A stretch of DNA of 19,086 bases from Balneolales bacterium (GTDB lineage Bacteria > Bacteroidota > Rhodothermia > Balneolales > Natronogracilivirgulaceae): NCBI GenBank assembly GCA_007131535.1, contig SLQI01000235.1, forward strand, positions 1 to 19,086. Direction: 5' to 3'. Every line of letters begins with the position of its first letter. Positions within the stretch are counted from its first letter, which is position 1. Both the position numbers and the translations under genes were made by a program. The notes under the pieces were generated by a model. That model worked only from the letters and a program-made list of their open reading frames with translations. It had not been told where the DNA came from and ran no database searches. This document shows positions 7,534 to 16,080 of this stretch, piece by piece.

Positions 7534-9411
7534 TTAAACATCAACAAACAACTTCTCGATTTTTTCCCGGTAGCGTTCTTCGATTACCCTGCGTTTGACT
7601 TTCATGGTAGGTGTCAGCTCACCGGTTTCGACCGAAAAAGGTTCAGCAAGCAGATGAAACTTTCTCACTTTCTCGTGAGGTGGTAACTGCCGGGAGATTT
7701 TTTTGATTTCAGATCCGATAATCTCATTGATGGAAGGATGTTTAATTAACTCCAGCTCATTATTATACGGTATTCCGTCAGACTCAGCACGGGATTTCAG
7801 CATTTCAAAATCCGGGACGATGAGGGCGGCCAGGAAGTTGCGCTGTTCACCGACAATGATTACTTGATCAACCCAAAGACTTGTTTTCAGCAAGTCTTCA
7901 ATGGGGCCGGGGTAGACATTTTTCCCGCCGGCATTGACAATCATATGCTTCAGCCGATCGGTAATCTGCAAATACCCCGAATCGAACCGACCGATATCAC
8001 CGGTATGCAGCCAGCCATCCTCATCTATGATTTTGTTGGTTTCGGATTCCGAGTTCCAGTACCCCTGCATCACATTAGGACCTTTGCAGAGAATTTCGCC
8101 GGATGCGGAATTGATTCTAACAGGCTTGTCGCTTCCGCTAATTTCGGCGATGATTTTGTTGGTTCCAAGGTCCTGAATGCCCACCGTTACTCCCGGGATC
8201 ACATGGCCTACGGTTCCGAACCGCTCAGCACCAACAGGGTTTACGGCAATAACCGGTGAGGTTTCGGTAAGCCCGTAGCCTTCTGTTATCGAAAGTCCGG
8301 CAGCTTTGAAAAATTCACCTACCTCTCGTTGAAGAGCGGCACCGCCGGAAATGAACAACCGGACTTTACCACCGGTACGCTGTTTCAGCTTATTGAACAC
8401 GAGCAAGTCCGCAAGGCGTTTGCTGAGCGCAGTCAAGCCGCGCTTTCCCTGTGCATATTTACGTCCGATTCGTACGGCAGTAAAAAAAATAAACTGCTTC
8501 AGGGAACCACTTTCGCTGATGTTTTTGTGAATCAGGTTATAAATTTTTTCAAAAAGGCGGGGTACACTTATTACAATCGTTGGCTTAGCTTCAACCAGGT
8601 TCTTTGAAACCGTATCTACACTTTCAGCATAGTAGATCTCTGCGCCACCCGCCAACACGGCATAATAACCGGCCATTCGCTCAAAAGCGTGGCAAAGAGG
8701 CAGAAATGAGAGTGCCCGGTCATCCTCAAATATGGATAATACGCTGTGCGCCGCTTTGATGTTGCTCACCAGGTTGGCATGAGTAAGCATAACTCCTTTC
8801 GGGCGACCGGTTGTGCCGGAGGTATAAATCAGTGTCGACAGGTCATTCGGTTTTATGGCAGCTCGTTGCTTTTCCAGTTCACTTTTTATGGATTCCGGCA
8901 GGGCATGTCCCTTTTCCATAAGGGTTTCGAAAAGCACACAATGATCGCCTTCAAGTAATGAATCCTGCCGTGGACGATCGATAGCAACAATTTGTCCGAG
9001 CTTCGGGCAATTACTAAAAATATTCCGGGCTTTTTTTAGCTGGATTCCGGTCGAGACAAACAGAATCTGTGCACCACTGTCCTTGATAATGTACTGGCAT
9101 TGCTCTTCGGGTAAACTGGTGTACAATGCTACATTAACACCGCCAATCTGTTGAACGGCCATATCTACCACCGCCCATTCATAGCGGTTTTCACTCAGAA
9201 TTGCTACCCGGTCTCCTTTTTCTACCCCGGCTGTGATGAGGTAACCCGTAAGGATATCAACATCTTCTCCGAAGGTATCCCATGAGATGGTTTTATAGGG
9301 CGACTCGGGATCGGGTTTATAGGCAAAAGCTGTTTTATCCGACCCGGTATAATGATGCCGAAGATGAGTAAATAATGATGTAATAGTTTCGAATTCTACA
9401 ACAGTGGGCAT
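7534..9411 (-). CDS. Long-chain fatty acid-CoA ligase (AMP-forming)
   Basis: Activates fatty acids to acyl-CoA through an acyl-adenylate, for membrane lipid synthesis, recycling or beta-oxidation. The 625 residues fit the FAA1-type (COG1022) long-chain synthetases. Motifs in order: P-loop LIYTSGTTGRPKGVMLTH at 194-211; ISGGAALQREVGEFF at 355-369; GYGLTETSP at 378-386; GWLHTGDIG at 466-474 with the ribose-binding Asp 472; the hinge DRLKHMIVNAGGKNVYP at 485-501; and a near-C-terminal TPTMKVKRR that should hold the catalytic Lys. No signal peptide. Chain-length preference cannot be read. It converges with the gene ending at 7517, leaving 16 bases and no visible terminator. It is divergent from the Fur-family gene, and the dyad at 9465-9485 lies about 55 bases before its start. 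Confidence 0.93.
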   Translation of the reverse strand: MPTVVEFETITSLFTHLRHHYTGSDKTAFAYKPDPESPYKTISWDTFGEDVDILTGYLITAGVEKGDRVAILSENRYEWAVVDMAVQQIGGVNVALYTSLPEEQCQYIIKDSGAQILFVSTGIQLKKARNIFSNCPKLGQIVAIDRPRQDSLLEGDHCVLFETLMEKGHALPESIKSELEKQRAAIKPNDLSTLIYTSGTTGRPKGVMLTHANLVSNIKAAHSVLSIFEDDRALSFLPLCHAFERMAGYYAVLAGGAEIYYAESVDTVSKNLVEAKPTIVISVPRLFEKIYNLIHKNISESGSLKQFIFFTAVRIGRKYAQGKRGLTALSKRLADLLVFNKLKQRTGGKVRLFISGGAALQREVGEFFKAAGLSITEGYGLTETSPVIAVNPVGAERFGTVGHVIPGVTVGIQDLGTNKIIAEISGSDKPVRINSASGEILCKGPNVMQGYWNSESETNKIIDEDGWLHTGDIGRFDSGYLQITDRLKHMIVNAGGKNVYPGPIEDLLKTSLWVDQVIIVGEQRNFLAALIVPDFEMLKSRAESDGIPYNNELELIKHPSINEIIGSEIKKISRQLPPHEKVRKFHLLAEPFSVETGELTPTMKVKRRVIEERYREKIEKLFVDV

Positions 9412-9464
9412 AAATTACAGTGTATTACCGTTATTTTTAATTTGGAACCGTAGATACCGGGTTA

Positions 9465-9485
9465 AAGTTTAGTTACTCTAAACTT
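9465..9485. promoter_or_regulatory. Perfect dyad, possible operator between divergent genes
   Basis: AAGTTTAG (9465-9472) and CTAAACTT (9478-9485) form a perfect 8-bp inverted repeat with a 5-base spacer, 54 bases before the acyl-CoA ligase start and about 100 before the Fur-family start. Length and symmetry suit a dimeric regulator; over 9466-9484 it fits the 9-1-9 layout of Fur/PerR boxes, though not their E. coli or B. subtilis sequence. There is no T-run, so it is not an obvious terminator. The binding protein is unknown. Confidence 0.5.
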
Positions 9486-9587
9486 ATAAAATGACGCGAC
9501 AATAAATATACCGGGAACGTTATTTCATGTACAATTAATTCGTTTTTTGTACTTTCAGACTATACTAAAACTTCTATCAAAACCCAT

Positions 9588-10076
9588 ATGTCCTCACCTG
9601 TAGCCGAAGATATTATTACCGAAGTTAAAGAGATTTTCAGAAACTACCTGAAGTCCAATAACCATCGCCAGACGCCGGAGCGGTTCATGGTTCTGGAGGA
9701 GATCTATCGCTCGGATGGCCATTTTGATGCTGATGATATGTACTTCGGCATGAAAAACCGGGGGTTTGGTGTCTCACGTGCTACTGTTTATAACACACTT
9801 GATCTGCTTGTAGAATGCGGGTTGGTTCAGCGGCATCAATTCGGAAAAAATCAATCTTACTATGAGCGGGCGTATGGATACCGGCAGCACGATCACGTGA
9901 TTTGTGAGGAATGCGGCGAAGTTAAAGAGTTTTGCGATCCGCGGATTCAGGAAATCAAGGATTTTATCGAAAATATGTTTGATTTTGATGTCCGTTCGCA
10001 CTCTCTGCATTTCTATGGGAAATGTAAAAACACCGAGACCTGCGAGCATAACAAAAAGAAAAAAGCGGAAGGCTAA
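9588..10076 (+). CDS. Fur-family metal-dependent transcriptional regulator (Fur or PerR type)
   Basis: A 162-residue DNA-binding repressor of the Fur/PerR/Zur family. The winged-helix domain covers about 1-95, with recognition-helix motif VSRATVYNTLDLLVECGLV at 62-80; the QTPERFMVLEEIY segment at 28-40 is also typical. The hinge holds HDHVICEECG at 101-110, matching the Fur HHDH metal site; a structural zinc site is formed by CEEC (106-109) and C146/C152 in CKNTETC. SHSLHFYGKC near 137-146 supplies further His ligands. Fur, PerR and Zur cannot be separated safely by eye; having both Cys pairs fits Fur or PerR. The C-terminus is Lys-rich (HNKKKKAEG). It may control itself and the divergent acyl-CoA ligase through the dyad at 9465. 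Confidence 0.9.
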   Translation: MSSPVAEDIITEVKEIFRNYLKSNNHRQTPERFMVLEEIYRSDGHFDADDMYFGMKNRGFGVSRATVYNTLDLLVECGLVQRHQFGKNQSYYERAYGYRQHDHVICEECGEVKEFCDPRIQEIKDFIENMFDFDVRSHSLHFYGKCKNTETCEHNKKKKAEG

Positions 10077-10114
10077 AAAGAAAGCACCTTCCAGGTTCTG
10101 AACCCGGAAGGTGC
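10071..10114 (-). terminator. Intrinsic terminator of the GH13 gene
   Basis: GCACCTTCC (10084-10092) and GGAAGGTGC (10106-10114) form a perfect 9-bp stem, with GGTT and AACC pairing further inside. Reading leftward the hairpin is followed by TTTCTTTTTAG, the U-rich tail of a terminator, 18 bases after the minus-strand GH13 gene. On the plus strand there is no T-run, so its value for the Fur-family gene is doubtful. The tail overlaps the last codons of that gene. Confidence 0.85.
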
Positions 10115-10131
10115 GTCAATACTCGTTACGA

Positions 10132-12027
10132 TTATTCGTCCAATTCAATAATCATGGGTTGATAACGCCCGAGCTCGAGCTGATCAAGATTTTCCACGAC
10201 CTCGCCGCTGATGACTTCGCGCCCGCCGGAAAAACCATCGAGAAACTCGGAGTAGCGGGAGGTATCCAGAGTTCGCGATTCGTCATTACCGTTCAGAACC
10301 ACCATCACAACGTCATCTTCATCATAGCGAAAGTAGACGTAGACGTTGTCATCAGCTACAAAATGAGTTTTTTTACCAAATTGAACAGCCGGGGAATCAT
10401 TTCTCCACTCGGTGAGATTTTTGATAAAATCATGCGCCTCAGCCACCGGAAGGCCCCGGTCTTCGCCCAATTCAATACGCCCTTCTTCGGTAAAAGCGTT
10501 AATCGGATCTTCTTCCCAGCCCCCCGGAAAATCCCGGCGTTTTTCAGCGTCCGGACCGCCGCCCATTTTCAGGATTTCAGTGCCGTAATAAATCTGCGGA
10601 ATGCCGCGGGTGGTCATAATCAGTGAGATTCCAAGCTTGAACCGGTCATAGTCTTCACCGGTAACGGTGAAAAACCGGTCGAGGTCGTGATTATCGACAA
10701 AGATTACATTTTCCAGCGGGTCGGGGTAGAGAAAATCCTGACCCAAAGTGAGATATACACGGTTCATCCCGGTATCCCAACCACCTTCTTCATGAATGGC
10801 CGTTGTAACAGCGCTGTATAACGGGAAATCGGTAACACTCGGCAGATAGGATTCGTAGCCGTCATCACTTGGAAACCCGGTCTGCCAGTAGGCTGTTGTG
10901 GGCACGTTGGGCATCCAAACCTCTCCTACAATATTGAAGTCGGGGTATTCTTCCAGCACCCGGCGGCTCCATTCGGCCATATACTCTTTGTACGGATAGG
11001 GGTGTGTATCCATGCGGATGCCGTCAATACCGGCATATTCAATCCACCATAATGTGTTTTGAATGAGGTAATCAGCAAGCAGCGGATTTTCCTGATTTAA
11101 ATCCGGCATTTCATCAACAAACCACCCCTTAACGGTTGAGTTGTAATCAGCTTCGGAGCTGTAAGGGTCCATGATGGTATTCGTACGGTAATTGGTATTG
11201 CCGTATTCATCCTGATCGTGCACCCAGTCACTGGTGGGCAGATCTTTGATAAACCAATGGTGCGTGCCAACATGGTTGTGGATCATATCCATGATAAACT
11301 TCATGTCCCGGTCATGAACTTCACTGACCAGCTGCCGGAATTGTTCATTAGATCCATAGCGGGGGTCAATTTTGTACATGTCGGTAGCGGCATAGCCATG
11401 GTAGAAACCGATTTGCTGGGAATAGTCATAGGGCATGTCATTTTCCAGTGCCGGATTCAGCCAGACGGCGGTCATTCCCAGGTTTTCGATGTAGTCCAGA
11501 TTATCCCGGATACCCTGTAGGTCACCTCCGTGCCTTGCAAAAGGCTCATCGCGATCAACCCCTTCCAGCATCCCCTCGATCTCATCGATGGATGGGTCCC
11601 CGTTTGCAAAACGATCGGGCATAATCAGGTAAATTACATCAGAGGCGTCAAATCCCTGATTGCGGGCATCTCCGGAATAGCGTTCTTTCAGTTCATATTC
11701 ATGGGTGAGTCTGTCGCCTTCACGGTCGAAGTGCAATTCAAAAGTACCCGGAGCAGCATCCTCAATATCCAGGTAAACGAATAAGTAATTCGGATTTTCA
11801 ACCTGAACCACGCTTTTGAGCTCAATATCAGATTGATCAACCGATACCCTTGATTTGCCGATATCGTCACCGTAAACCAGTAGTTGAAATTCGGACTCTT
11901 CGAACCCGGTCCACCAGAACTCCGGCTCTACCCGCTCAATTTCAATCGTTGAGGCCTCGGCAGATAAGGGCGCATGGGTTCCGCACCCGGCAAAAAATAA
12001 TAACAGTACAATTAATAATAGTTTCAT
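10132..12027 (-). CDS. GH13 cyclomaltodextrinase/neopullulanase-like lipoprotein
   Basis: Splits alpha-1,4-glucans or cyclodextrins; it probably feeds starch or glycogen oligosaccharides into the cell, like SusA-type enzymes. I place the start at the ATG at 12027 (631 residues): it begins MKLLLIVLLLFFAGCG, a lipoprotein signal with Cys15, so the protein is anchored in an envelope membrane. The frame is open to 12099, but those 24 residues would bury the signal. Residues 25-115 form a beta-rich region like the cyclomaltodextrinase N-terminal domain. The GH13 barrel starts at IYLIMPDRFANGDP and has region I DMIHNH (247-252), GIRMDTHPY with nucleophile Asp340, GEVW with acid/base Glu369, and FVDNHD with Asp448. 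All three catalytic residues are present. The C-terminal 90 residues look like the usual beta domain. A strong terminator follows. Confidence 0.93.
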   Translation of the reverse strand: MKLLLIVLLLFFAGCGTHAPLSAEASTIEIERVEPEFWWTGFEESEFQLLVYGDDIGKSRVSVDQSDIELKSVVQVENPNYLFVYLDIEDAAPGTFELHFDREGDRLTHEYELKERYSGDARNQGFDASDVIYLIMPDRFANGDPSIDEIEGMLEGVDRDEPFARHGGDLQGIRDNLDYIENLGMTAVWLNPALENDMPYDYSQQIGFYHGYAATDMYKIDPRYGSNEQFRQLVSEVHDRDMKFIMDMIHNHVGTHHWFIKDLPTSDWVHDQDEYGNTNYRTNTIMDPYSSEADYNSTVKGWFVDEMPDLNQENPLLADYLIQNTLWWIEYAGIDGIRMDTHPYPYKEYMAEWSRRVLEEYPDFNIVGEVWMPNVPTTAYWQTGFPSDDGYESYLPSVTDFPLYSAVTTAIHEEGGWDTGMNRVYLTLGQDFLYPDPLENVIFVDNHDLDRFFTVTGEDYDRFKLGISLIMTTRGIPQIYYGTEILKMGGGPDAEKRRDFPGGWEEDPINAFTEEGRIELGEDRGLPVAEAHDFIKNLTEWRNDSPAVQFGKKTHFVADDNVYVYFRYDEDDVVMVVLNGNDESRTLDTSRYSEFLDGFSGGREVISGEVVENLDQLELGRYQPMIIELDE

Positions 12028-12349
12028 ATGCAGTCCATTTCTAAAGATAAAAGTATGCCTCAACTTTGGCTTACCGGTTGCAAGTGGCAACAAGTGCATC
12101 CTTTTGACTACCAGTGCTAACCCGTTTTATGAAATAAGGATATCTGTTTCGTACTATGACTGATTACAACCAAAAGGCAGTTGAGCGGTTTAATAATAGC
12201 CAAAATTACGATACAACAGGTTAATCCCCAAGAAGAAAGCTGATGATCCGCAGGAAAACTCAGCTTTTTAAGTTGCCCCTCTTTGCCAAATGCTAAATAT
12301 ATTGCCAGCTCATTCTATCCAGCTGAAATTCAATAAAGCTTTTTCAGTC
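12028..12349. other. Spacer upstream of the GH13 gene
   Basis: No coding frame is supported. It must hold the promoter of the GH13 gene; reading leftward, TATCTTTA about 25 bases before the start resembles the Bacteroidota -7 element TAnnTTTG, but no TTG sits at the right distance. The hairpin at 12236-12267 is listed separately. Confidence 0.4.
12228..12267 (-). terminator. Possible terminator of the beta-barrel gene
   Basis: AAAGCTGA (12236-12243) and TCAGCTTT (12260-12267) form an 8-bp stem with a 16-base loop. Reading leftward it ends in TTTCTTCTT, a fair U-rich tail, about 80 bases beyond the minus-strand gene ending at 12350. The long loop makes it a weak candidate. Confidence 0.4.
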
Positions 12350-13021
12350 CTACTGCCTCAAGTAGTAGCCTACCGAAAAGCCCCAGCTGTTGTTCACCAT
12401 ATTACGGTCAGCAAAGGGTGATGAAAGCCCATGGGTATAACGTCCTTTAATCTTAATTGGAATGCCCCATTCTCTCCCGTCAGCAGCCAGACCGATGGCA
12501 GCCCCATAATCATACTCATTGAAAAATTCGGAGAATTCATCCTGTTGAATTTCTCTTGTGAGGTTATAGCCGAGATAAGGTCCGCCAAATACAACCAAAT
12601 CAGCATCTTGCCACAAGATGAGGGGTGGGGTGTAGTTGATGAATAGTGGAATTTCAATGTATTCTATAGTGTAGGATGGTGTAATATCGCTGTCATTTTC
12701 ATTGGTTCCGGACTGGCTGTTGATCATCCCTTTTTGCGTGTAGTAGGCTCCGGTTTCTAACCGAATCGGCATGTTACGGAAATTGTAATCGGTATAAACA
12801 CCCACCATCAAGGCGCTTCTGGGTTTGTAATGTTCCGGATTAGACATATCAGGGCCCGTAAGACTGGTTTGATTAAATCCCGCTTTTATGCCAAAAGATA
12901 TCGGTGCCTGAGCATGGGTTTGAAACGCTAACACCGAAATAAAGACTAAAATGAACGATGTTTTCAAAAAATGAAAACTTTGCACTCTTTGAAGCTTTTG
13001 AAAGGTATAGAAGTTTATCAT
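12350..13021 (-). CDS. Outer-membrane beta-barrel protein (PorT/OMP_b-brl_2 type)
   Basis: Looks like the small outer-membrane beta-barrel proteins common in Bacteroidota (outer membrane protein beta-barrel domain, PF13568). The signal peptide core is FLKTSFILVFISVLAFQTHAQA, with cleavage likely after AQA near residue 39. The mature part begins ISFGIKAGFNQTSL, the usual first strand, and continues with alternating aromatic strands (GVYTDYNFRNMPIRLETGAYYTQKG, YIEIPLFINYTPP, VVFGGPYLGYNLT). It ends SVGYYLRQ, giving a Tyr/Leu-rich last strand for BAM recognition. The 18 residues before the signal core are unusual; a TTG near 12967 would give a better-shaped signal peptide. Function unknown; such proteins range from structural porins to PorT-like secretion factors. 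Confidence 0.85.
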   Translation of the reverse strand: MINFYTFQKLQRVQSFHFLKTSFILVFISVLAFQTHAQAPISFGIKAGFNQTSLTGPDMSNPEHYKPRSALMVGVYTDYNFRNMPIRLETGAYYTQKGMINSQSGTNENDSDITPSYTIEYIEIPLFINYTPPLILWQDADLVVFGGPYLGYNLTREIQQDEFSEFFNEYDYGAAIGLAADGREWGIPIKIKGRYTHGLSSPFADRNMVNNSWGFSVGYYLRQ

Positions 13022-13596
13022 AGCTACCCCGCAATGTTTAGTAATTGATATGCTTTGCTTACCCTGTTAATTCAATAATCAACCATTACGAAATTTCTTT
13101 TTTGCTGAAATCCCGAATGGGTTTGAATTGCACAATTTTAATTCACATATACACAGATCTAAAAAGGTCGATCTAATACCCTGTTCTTTATTCATACATC
13201 TAATAGAAGTACTACACGCTTAATTGTAACCCGAAACAATGCATATTTAAAGTTGGCACTCGGAAAGAACCCCAAATATTATCACTTTCCGGAATCCCGG
13301 CGATGGTATTATACGCTCATTAGTAAAAGCGAAAAAAACAACAGTAATGTATCTTACTTAGTTTTTTTACCCTGCTTAAAAGAACACAAAAAACTTAAAA
13401 TGTTCAATAACTTAACTGTAAGCTACAATATTAAAATATACCAATTACTGCAAGAGTTATCCCAAAAAAATCTTGAATTCTTCTGAGTGCATGCCGGGGT
13501 AGAATAGGGTATGGGAAAATCAGTTAACTAAAGAACACAACTGTCGAAGTTGATTAAGCCATGACTGTACTCCTGATAGTATATCTTCGGTTGAAT
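13022..13596. other. AT-rich spacer without a supported gene
   Basis: The stretch is clearly AT-rich compared with its neighbours. The only open frame (13253-13486, TTG start) has no recognisable domain, no ribosome-binding site and a Lys/Asn/Tyr bias that follows the base composition. The right-hand end of the region upstream of the beta-barrel gene (13022 to about 13150) should hold that gene's promoter. I see no RNA gene or attachment site. Confidence 0.45.
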
Positions 13597-13792
13597 AAAT
13601 TGAAAATTAAAGATTGAGCGCACTTCGAAAGCACCGAACTGAATATTAATGCCTAAATTATTTAAGCTTTAATCATACATCAGTAGAAATTCGGACTTTT
13701 CGGAGTGCGCTCAAGATTGAAGATTTTTTAGATGGCAGTCAAGTTGCTTGAACAAAGCGAATCTTCAATGTTCAATCTGTAATTTTCTATTT
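13597..13792. repeat. Palindromic element, interrupted by a second element
   Basis: The left arm at 13597-13617 (AAATTGAAAATTAAAGATT and on) matches the inverted right arm at 13772-13792 in 19 of 21 positions. An inner pair, ATTGAAGATT (13716-13725) and AATCTTCAAT (13760-13769), is perfect. Removing 13616-13718 joins the left arm to GAAGATT and restores one longer inverted repeat of about 26 bases, so the 97-bp element appears to have landed in an existing palindrome. Confidence 0.65.
13616..13712. mobile_element. 97-bp MITE-like insertion with target-site duplication
   Basis: The ends are inverted repeats GAGCGCACTTCGAAAGCACC (left) and GAGCGCACTCCGAAAAGTCC (right, inverted), identical over the outer ten bases and largely beyond. 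The element is flanked on both sides by AAGATT (13610-13615 and 13713-13718), a 6-bp direct repeat as expected from transposition. The interior is AT-rich and codes for nothing, so the element depends on a transposase elsewhere. Confidence 0.75.
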
Positions 13793-13911
13793 ACCGAAAA
13801 CGGGATTAAACCCATCACATATTTCAAAATGCCTAACTGCGACAATTGAGTAAAGAGTGGGTGACCTGAATATCCGGAAGTGCATCAATGCAACTAAACA
13901 CTAATCCTTTG

Positions 13912-14550
13912 TTAAAAGCCGGGTACAGGCGGTTTGGTATCACCAAACAGTGATGCCAGTTTTATGGCTGCATCTATAGGTTCGCTTACTGAATATACGG
14001 CGGAACTTACCGCAAGTCCGGCAACTCCGGTTTTAGCTACCTCGCCGGCATCTTCCATTGTAATACCGCCAATAGCAAAAACAGGAAGTGAAACCTCGCG
14101 CACTACTTGCCTGAGTGTCTCAATTCCACGGGGGGCGTATGATTTCTGTTTGGTGGTGGAGTTGTAGATATGACCAAAACCGATATAATCTGCTCCCCCG
14201 GCTTCTAAAGCCTGTGCTTCTTTTATTGTTGATGCACTTCCTCCGATTATTTTCTGTTCACCCAGAATATTGCGGGCAACCGATATCGGCAGATCTTGCT
14301 GACCCAAGTGAACTCCATGGGCATCAGTGGCATAAGCAAGATCTATACGGTCGTTAATGATCAGCCTGGCGCCGTAATGTTCACACAACTGCCGAATTTC
14401 AATCCCGATTTTCATCAGTTCCCGGGCTTCCATTTTTTTATCCCGGAGCTGAATGAATTGAGCGCCACCCTTGAGCGCCATTTTGGCAAGTTGGTAATGC
14501 GTGTAACCGGCAGGATTCTCGGCGTGAGTTATTACATACAATCCATGCAT
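13912..14550 (-). CDS. thiE: Thiamine-phosphate synthase ThiE
   Basis: Joins hydroxymethylpyrimidine pyrophosphate to thiazole phosphate, giving thiamin phosphate and pyrophosphate. From the ATG at 14550 it has 212 residues, the usual ThiE size. TIM-barrel motifs: QLRDKK (pyrophosphate-binding Arg and Lys), LIINDRIDLA, GVHLGQQDLP, ADYIGFGHIYNSTTKQK (with the T-x-K element) and VFAIGGIT near the C-terminal phosphate site. These are the catalytic ThiE signatures, so this copy, not the upstream paralogue, is probably the true synthase. The frame is open to a TTG at 14583 with a weak GGAAAG upstream, giving 223 residues; I prefer the ATG because it starts MHGLYVITH like the family. It is the last gene of the thiamin operon, 36 bases after the tenI-like gene. 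No convincing terminator follows. Confidence 0.9.
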   Translation of the reverse strand: MHGLYVITHAENPAGYTHYQLAKMALKGGAQFIQLRDKKMEARELMKIGIEIRQLCEHYGARLIINDRIDLAYATDAHGVHLGQQDLPISVARNILGEQKIIGGSASTIKEAQALEAGGADYIGFGHIYNSTTKQKSYAPRGIETLRQVVREVSLPVFAIGGITMEDAGEVAKTGVAGLAVSSAVYSVSEPIDAAIKLASLFGDTKPPVPGF

Positions 14551-14586
14551 TTTTGTGGTGTAGGAGTGTGTTAAGGAATTCAAAAG

Positions 14587-15177
14587 TTACAGCTTTCCGA
14601 AATATTTGAGGTTCTCATTTGCTACTTCCGGATCCAGCCAGGAACGGATGGCTGCTACGCCAAAGGCTCCGGCATCAAAGCAGGCATCGGCGTTATCAGG
14701 AGTAATTCCTCCGACCGCATACACCGGGCAATCTACTTCATTGGTAATGGTCCGAAGCTCATCCAATCCCTTTTCGGGTTTGCCGGGCGTCTGAAATACC
14801 GGCCCGAAGAGCAGAAAATCAGCCTTTTGTTTGTCGACCGCTTCACCGGCATTATGAACACTGGCACCGATAATCAGGTCCCGTGCGAAATCTCTGGCCT
14901 CTTCGGGACTGAAACTACTGGTACGCAGGTGAACTCCGTCGGCTCCGACGGCCAGGGCTATATCCACCCGATCATTGATAAAAAGCTGCGCTCCGGCATT
15001 CCGGGTTATCTCAGCCACTTGATGACCCAGACGCAGTAAATCTCCGGACGAAAGATCTTTTTCCCGAAGCTGGAACATTCTGACTCCGGCATTTAACGCT
15101 TTATGAATGGCAGCAACTACATCCTGATCCGGTACTTGTGATCGGTCGGTTATCGCGTAAAATTTATGGTTTATCAT
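14587..15177 (-). CDS. tenI: TenI-like ThiE paralogue (probable thiazole tautomerase)
   Basis: A 196-residue TIM-barrel protein of the ThiE/TenI family. TenI in B. subtilis aromatises the thiazole made by ThiG. Shared family motifs are [24 protein letters not shown] and VYAVGGIT. Two ThiE signatures are changed: the GQxD after GVHL is RTSSF, and the T-x-TK phosphate element is [17 protein letters not shown] carries a His in the place of the TenI catalytic His. Together these favour TenI over a second ThiE, but they do not prove it. The gene starts inside the end of thiG (14-base overlap), so translation is probably coupled; its place straight after thiG fits an enzyme acting on the ThiG product. 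Confidence 0.78.
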   Translation of the reverse strand: MINHKFYAITDRSQVPDQDVVAAIHKALNAGVRMFQLREKDLSSGDLLRLGHQVAEITRNAGAQLFINDRVDIALAVGADGVHLRTSSFSPEEARDFARDLIIGASVHNAGEAVDKQKADFLLFGPVFQTPGKPEKGLDELRTITNEVDCPVYAVGGITPDNADACFDAGAFGVAAIRSWLDPEVANENLKYFGKL

Positions 15178-15955
15178 GAGTTTCTATCATTCCATCCATG
15201 GGAGTTGAGGCTTTGGCGTACAACCGGCGCGGCATTCGCCCGGCCCGATAAGCGAGCCTGCCGGCTTCAATAGCTTTGCGCATTGCTTCAGCCATCAAAA
15301 CCGGATGTTCGGCCTGGCTGATAGCGGAATTCATTAACACGGCATCGCACCCCAACTCCAAAGCTTCAGCAGCATCGGAAGCGGTGCCGACACCGGCATC
15401 TACAATCAGCGGCACCTCAACCTGCTCCCGGATGATCCGGATATTATACGGATTGCGAATTCCCATACCGGAACCAATCGGGGCGCCTAATGGCATAACC
15501 GCAGCACAGCCCATGTCGTTCAGTTTCTTACAGGTGATGGGATCATCATTGCAATACGGGAATACCTCAAACCCCTCCATCAACAGCTCTTCGGTTGCTT
15601 TGAGCAATTCCGACACGTCGGGAAACAACGTCTCTTCATCACCGATTACTTCCAGTTTGACCCAGTTAGTCCCCAGTGCTTCACGAGCGAGCTTTGCGGT
15701 GAGTACCGCTTCTTTGGCCGTATAACAACCGGCTGTGTTAGGGAGTAGCGTGAGTTTATCGGTTTGCAGGTATTTTAAAATACTTTCACTGGATTGATTC
15801 TGCAGATCCACCCGGCGTACCGCCACGGTCACAATTTCCGCACCGCTGGCCTCTATTGAACGCCGCATTACATCCGGGTTGGGATACTGCGAAGATCCGA
15901 TAATAAGCCGGGAAGAAAACTCCTTGCCGGCAAGTGTAAATGTGTCGTTGCTCAT
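15164..15955 (-). CDS. thiG: Thiazole synthase ThiG
   Basis: Makes the thiazole phosphate carboxylate from deoxyxylulose 5-phosphate, dehydroglycine and ThiS thiocarboxylate. 263 residues, normal for ThiG. Motifs: [12 protein letters not shown] near the N-terminus, VTVAVRRVD at 42-50, [14 protein letters not shown] at 71-84, and [10 protein letters not shown] with the Schiff-base Lys100. [47 protein letters not shown] and AVLMNSAIS follow in the usual order and build the phosphate and sugar site. All expected catalytic residues are there. ThiG works as a complex with ThiS, encoded 125 bases upstream, and takes its nitrogen donor from the ThiO product. Confidence 0.97.
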   Translation of the reverse strand: MSNDTFTLAGKEFSSRLIIGSSQYPNPDVMRRSIEASGAEIVTVAVRRVDLQNQSSESILKYLQTDKLTLLPNTAGCYTAKEAVLTAKLAREALGTNWVKLEVIGDEETLFPDVSELLKATEELLMEGFEVFPYCNDDPITCKKLNDMGCAAVMPLGAPIGSGMGIRNPYNIRIIREQVEVPLIVDAGVGTASDAAEALELGCDAVLMNSAISQAEHPVLMAEAMRKAIEAGRLAYRAGRMPRRLYAKASTPMDGMIETHDKP

Positions 15956-16080
15956 GTTAAATCAAATAATAAATGTGGGTATTTTTTCAGCTGATTAAAA
16001 CCTCAGCTCAGCAAAAAAGCTTATTCGCAGATAGTAACGAAGAATACTTTTTTCCGGATCAAAACACTAATTCCAGAGTA
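15956..16080 (-). other. thiS-thiG spacer with a hairpin
   Basis: This is the longest gap inside the operon. Reading leftward, AGCTGA and TCAGCT (15990-16009) pair around an 8-base loop, with A- and T-runs on the outer sides that can extend the stem. No U-rich tail follows, so it is not a normal terminator. It could be an mRNA processing or stability site setting the ThiS:ThiG ratio. Confidence 0.35.

Noticed and set aside
10111..10626. 171-codon plus-strand frame opposite the GH13 gene
   Set aside because: It is the antisense of a gene with all GH13 catalytic motifs.
13253..13486. 77-codon plus-strand frame with TTG start in the AT-rich spacer
   Set aside because: No ribosome-binding site, no recognisable domain and a composition that simply follows the AT-rich DNA; could be a decayed remnant.
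13912..15177. The two ThiE-like genes as one gene broken by a frameshift
   Set aside because: Each has its own complete barrel motif set from start to C-terminus, so they are paralogues.
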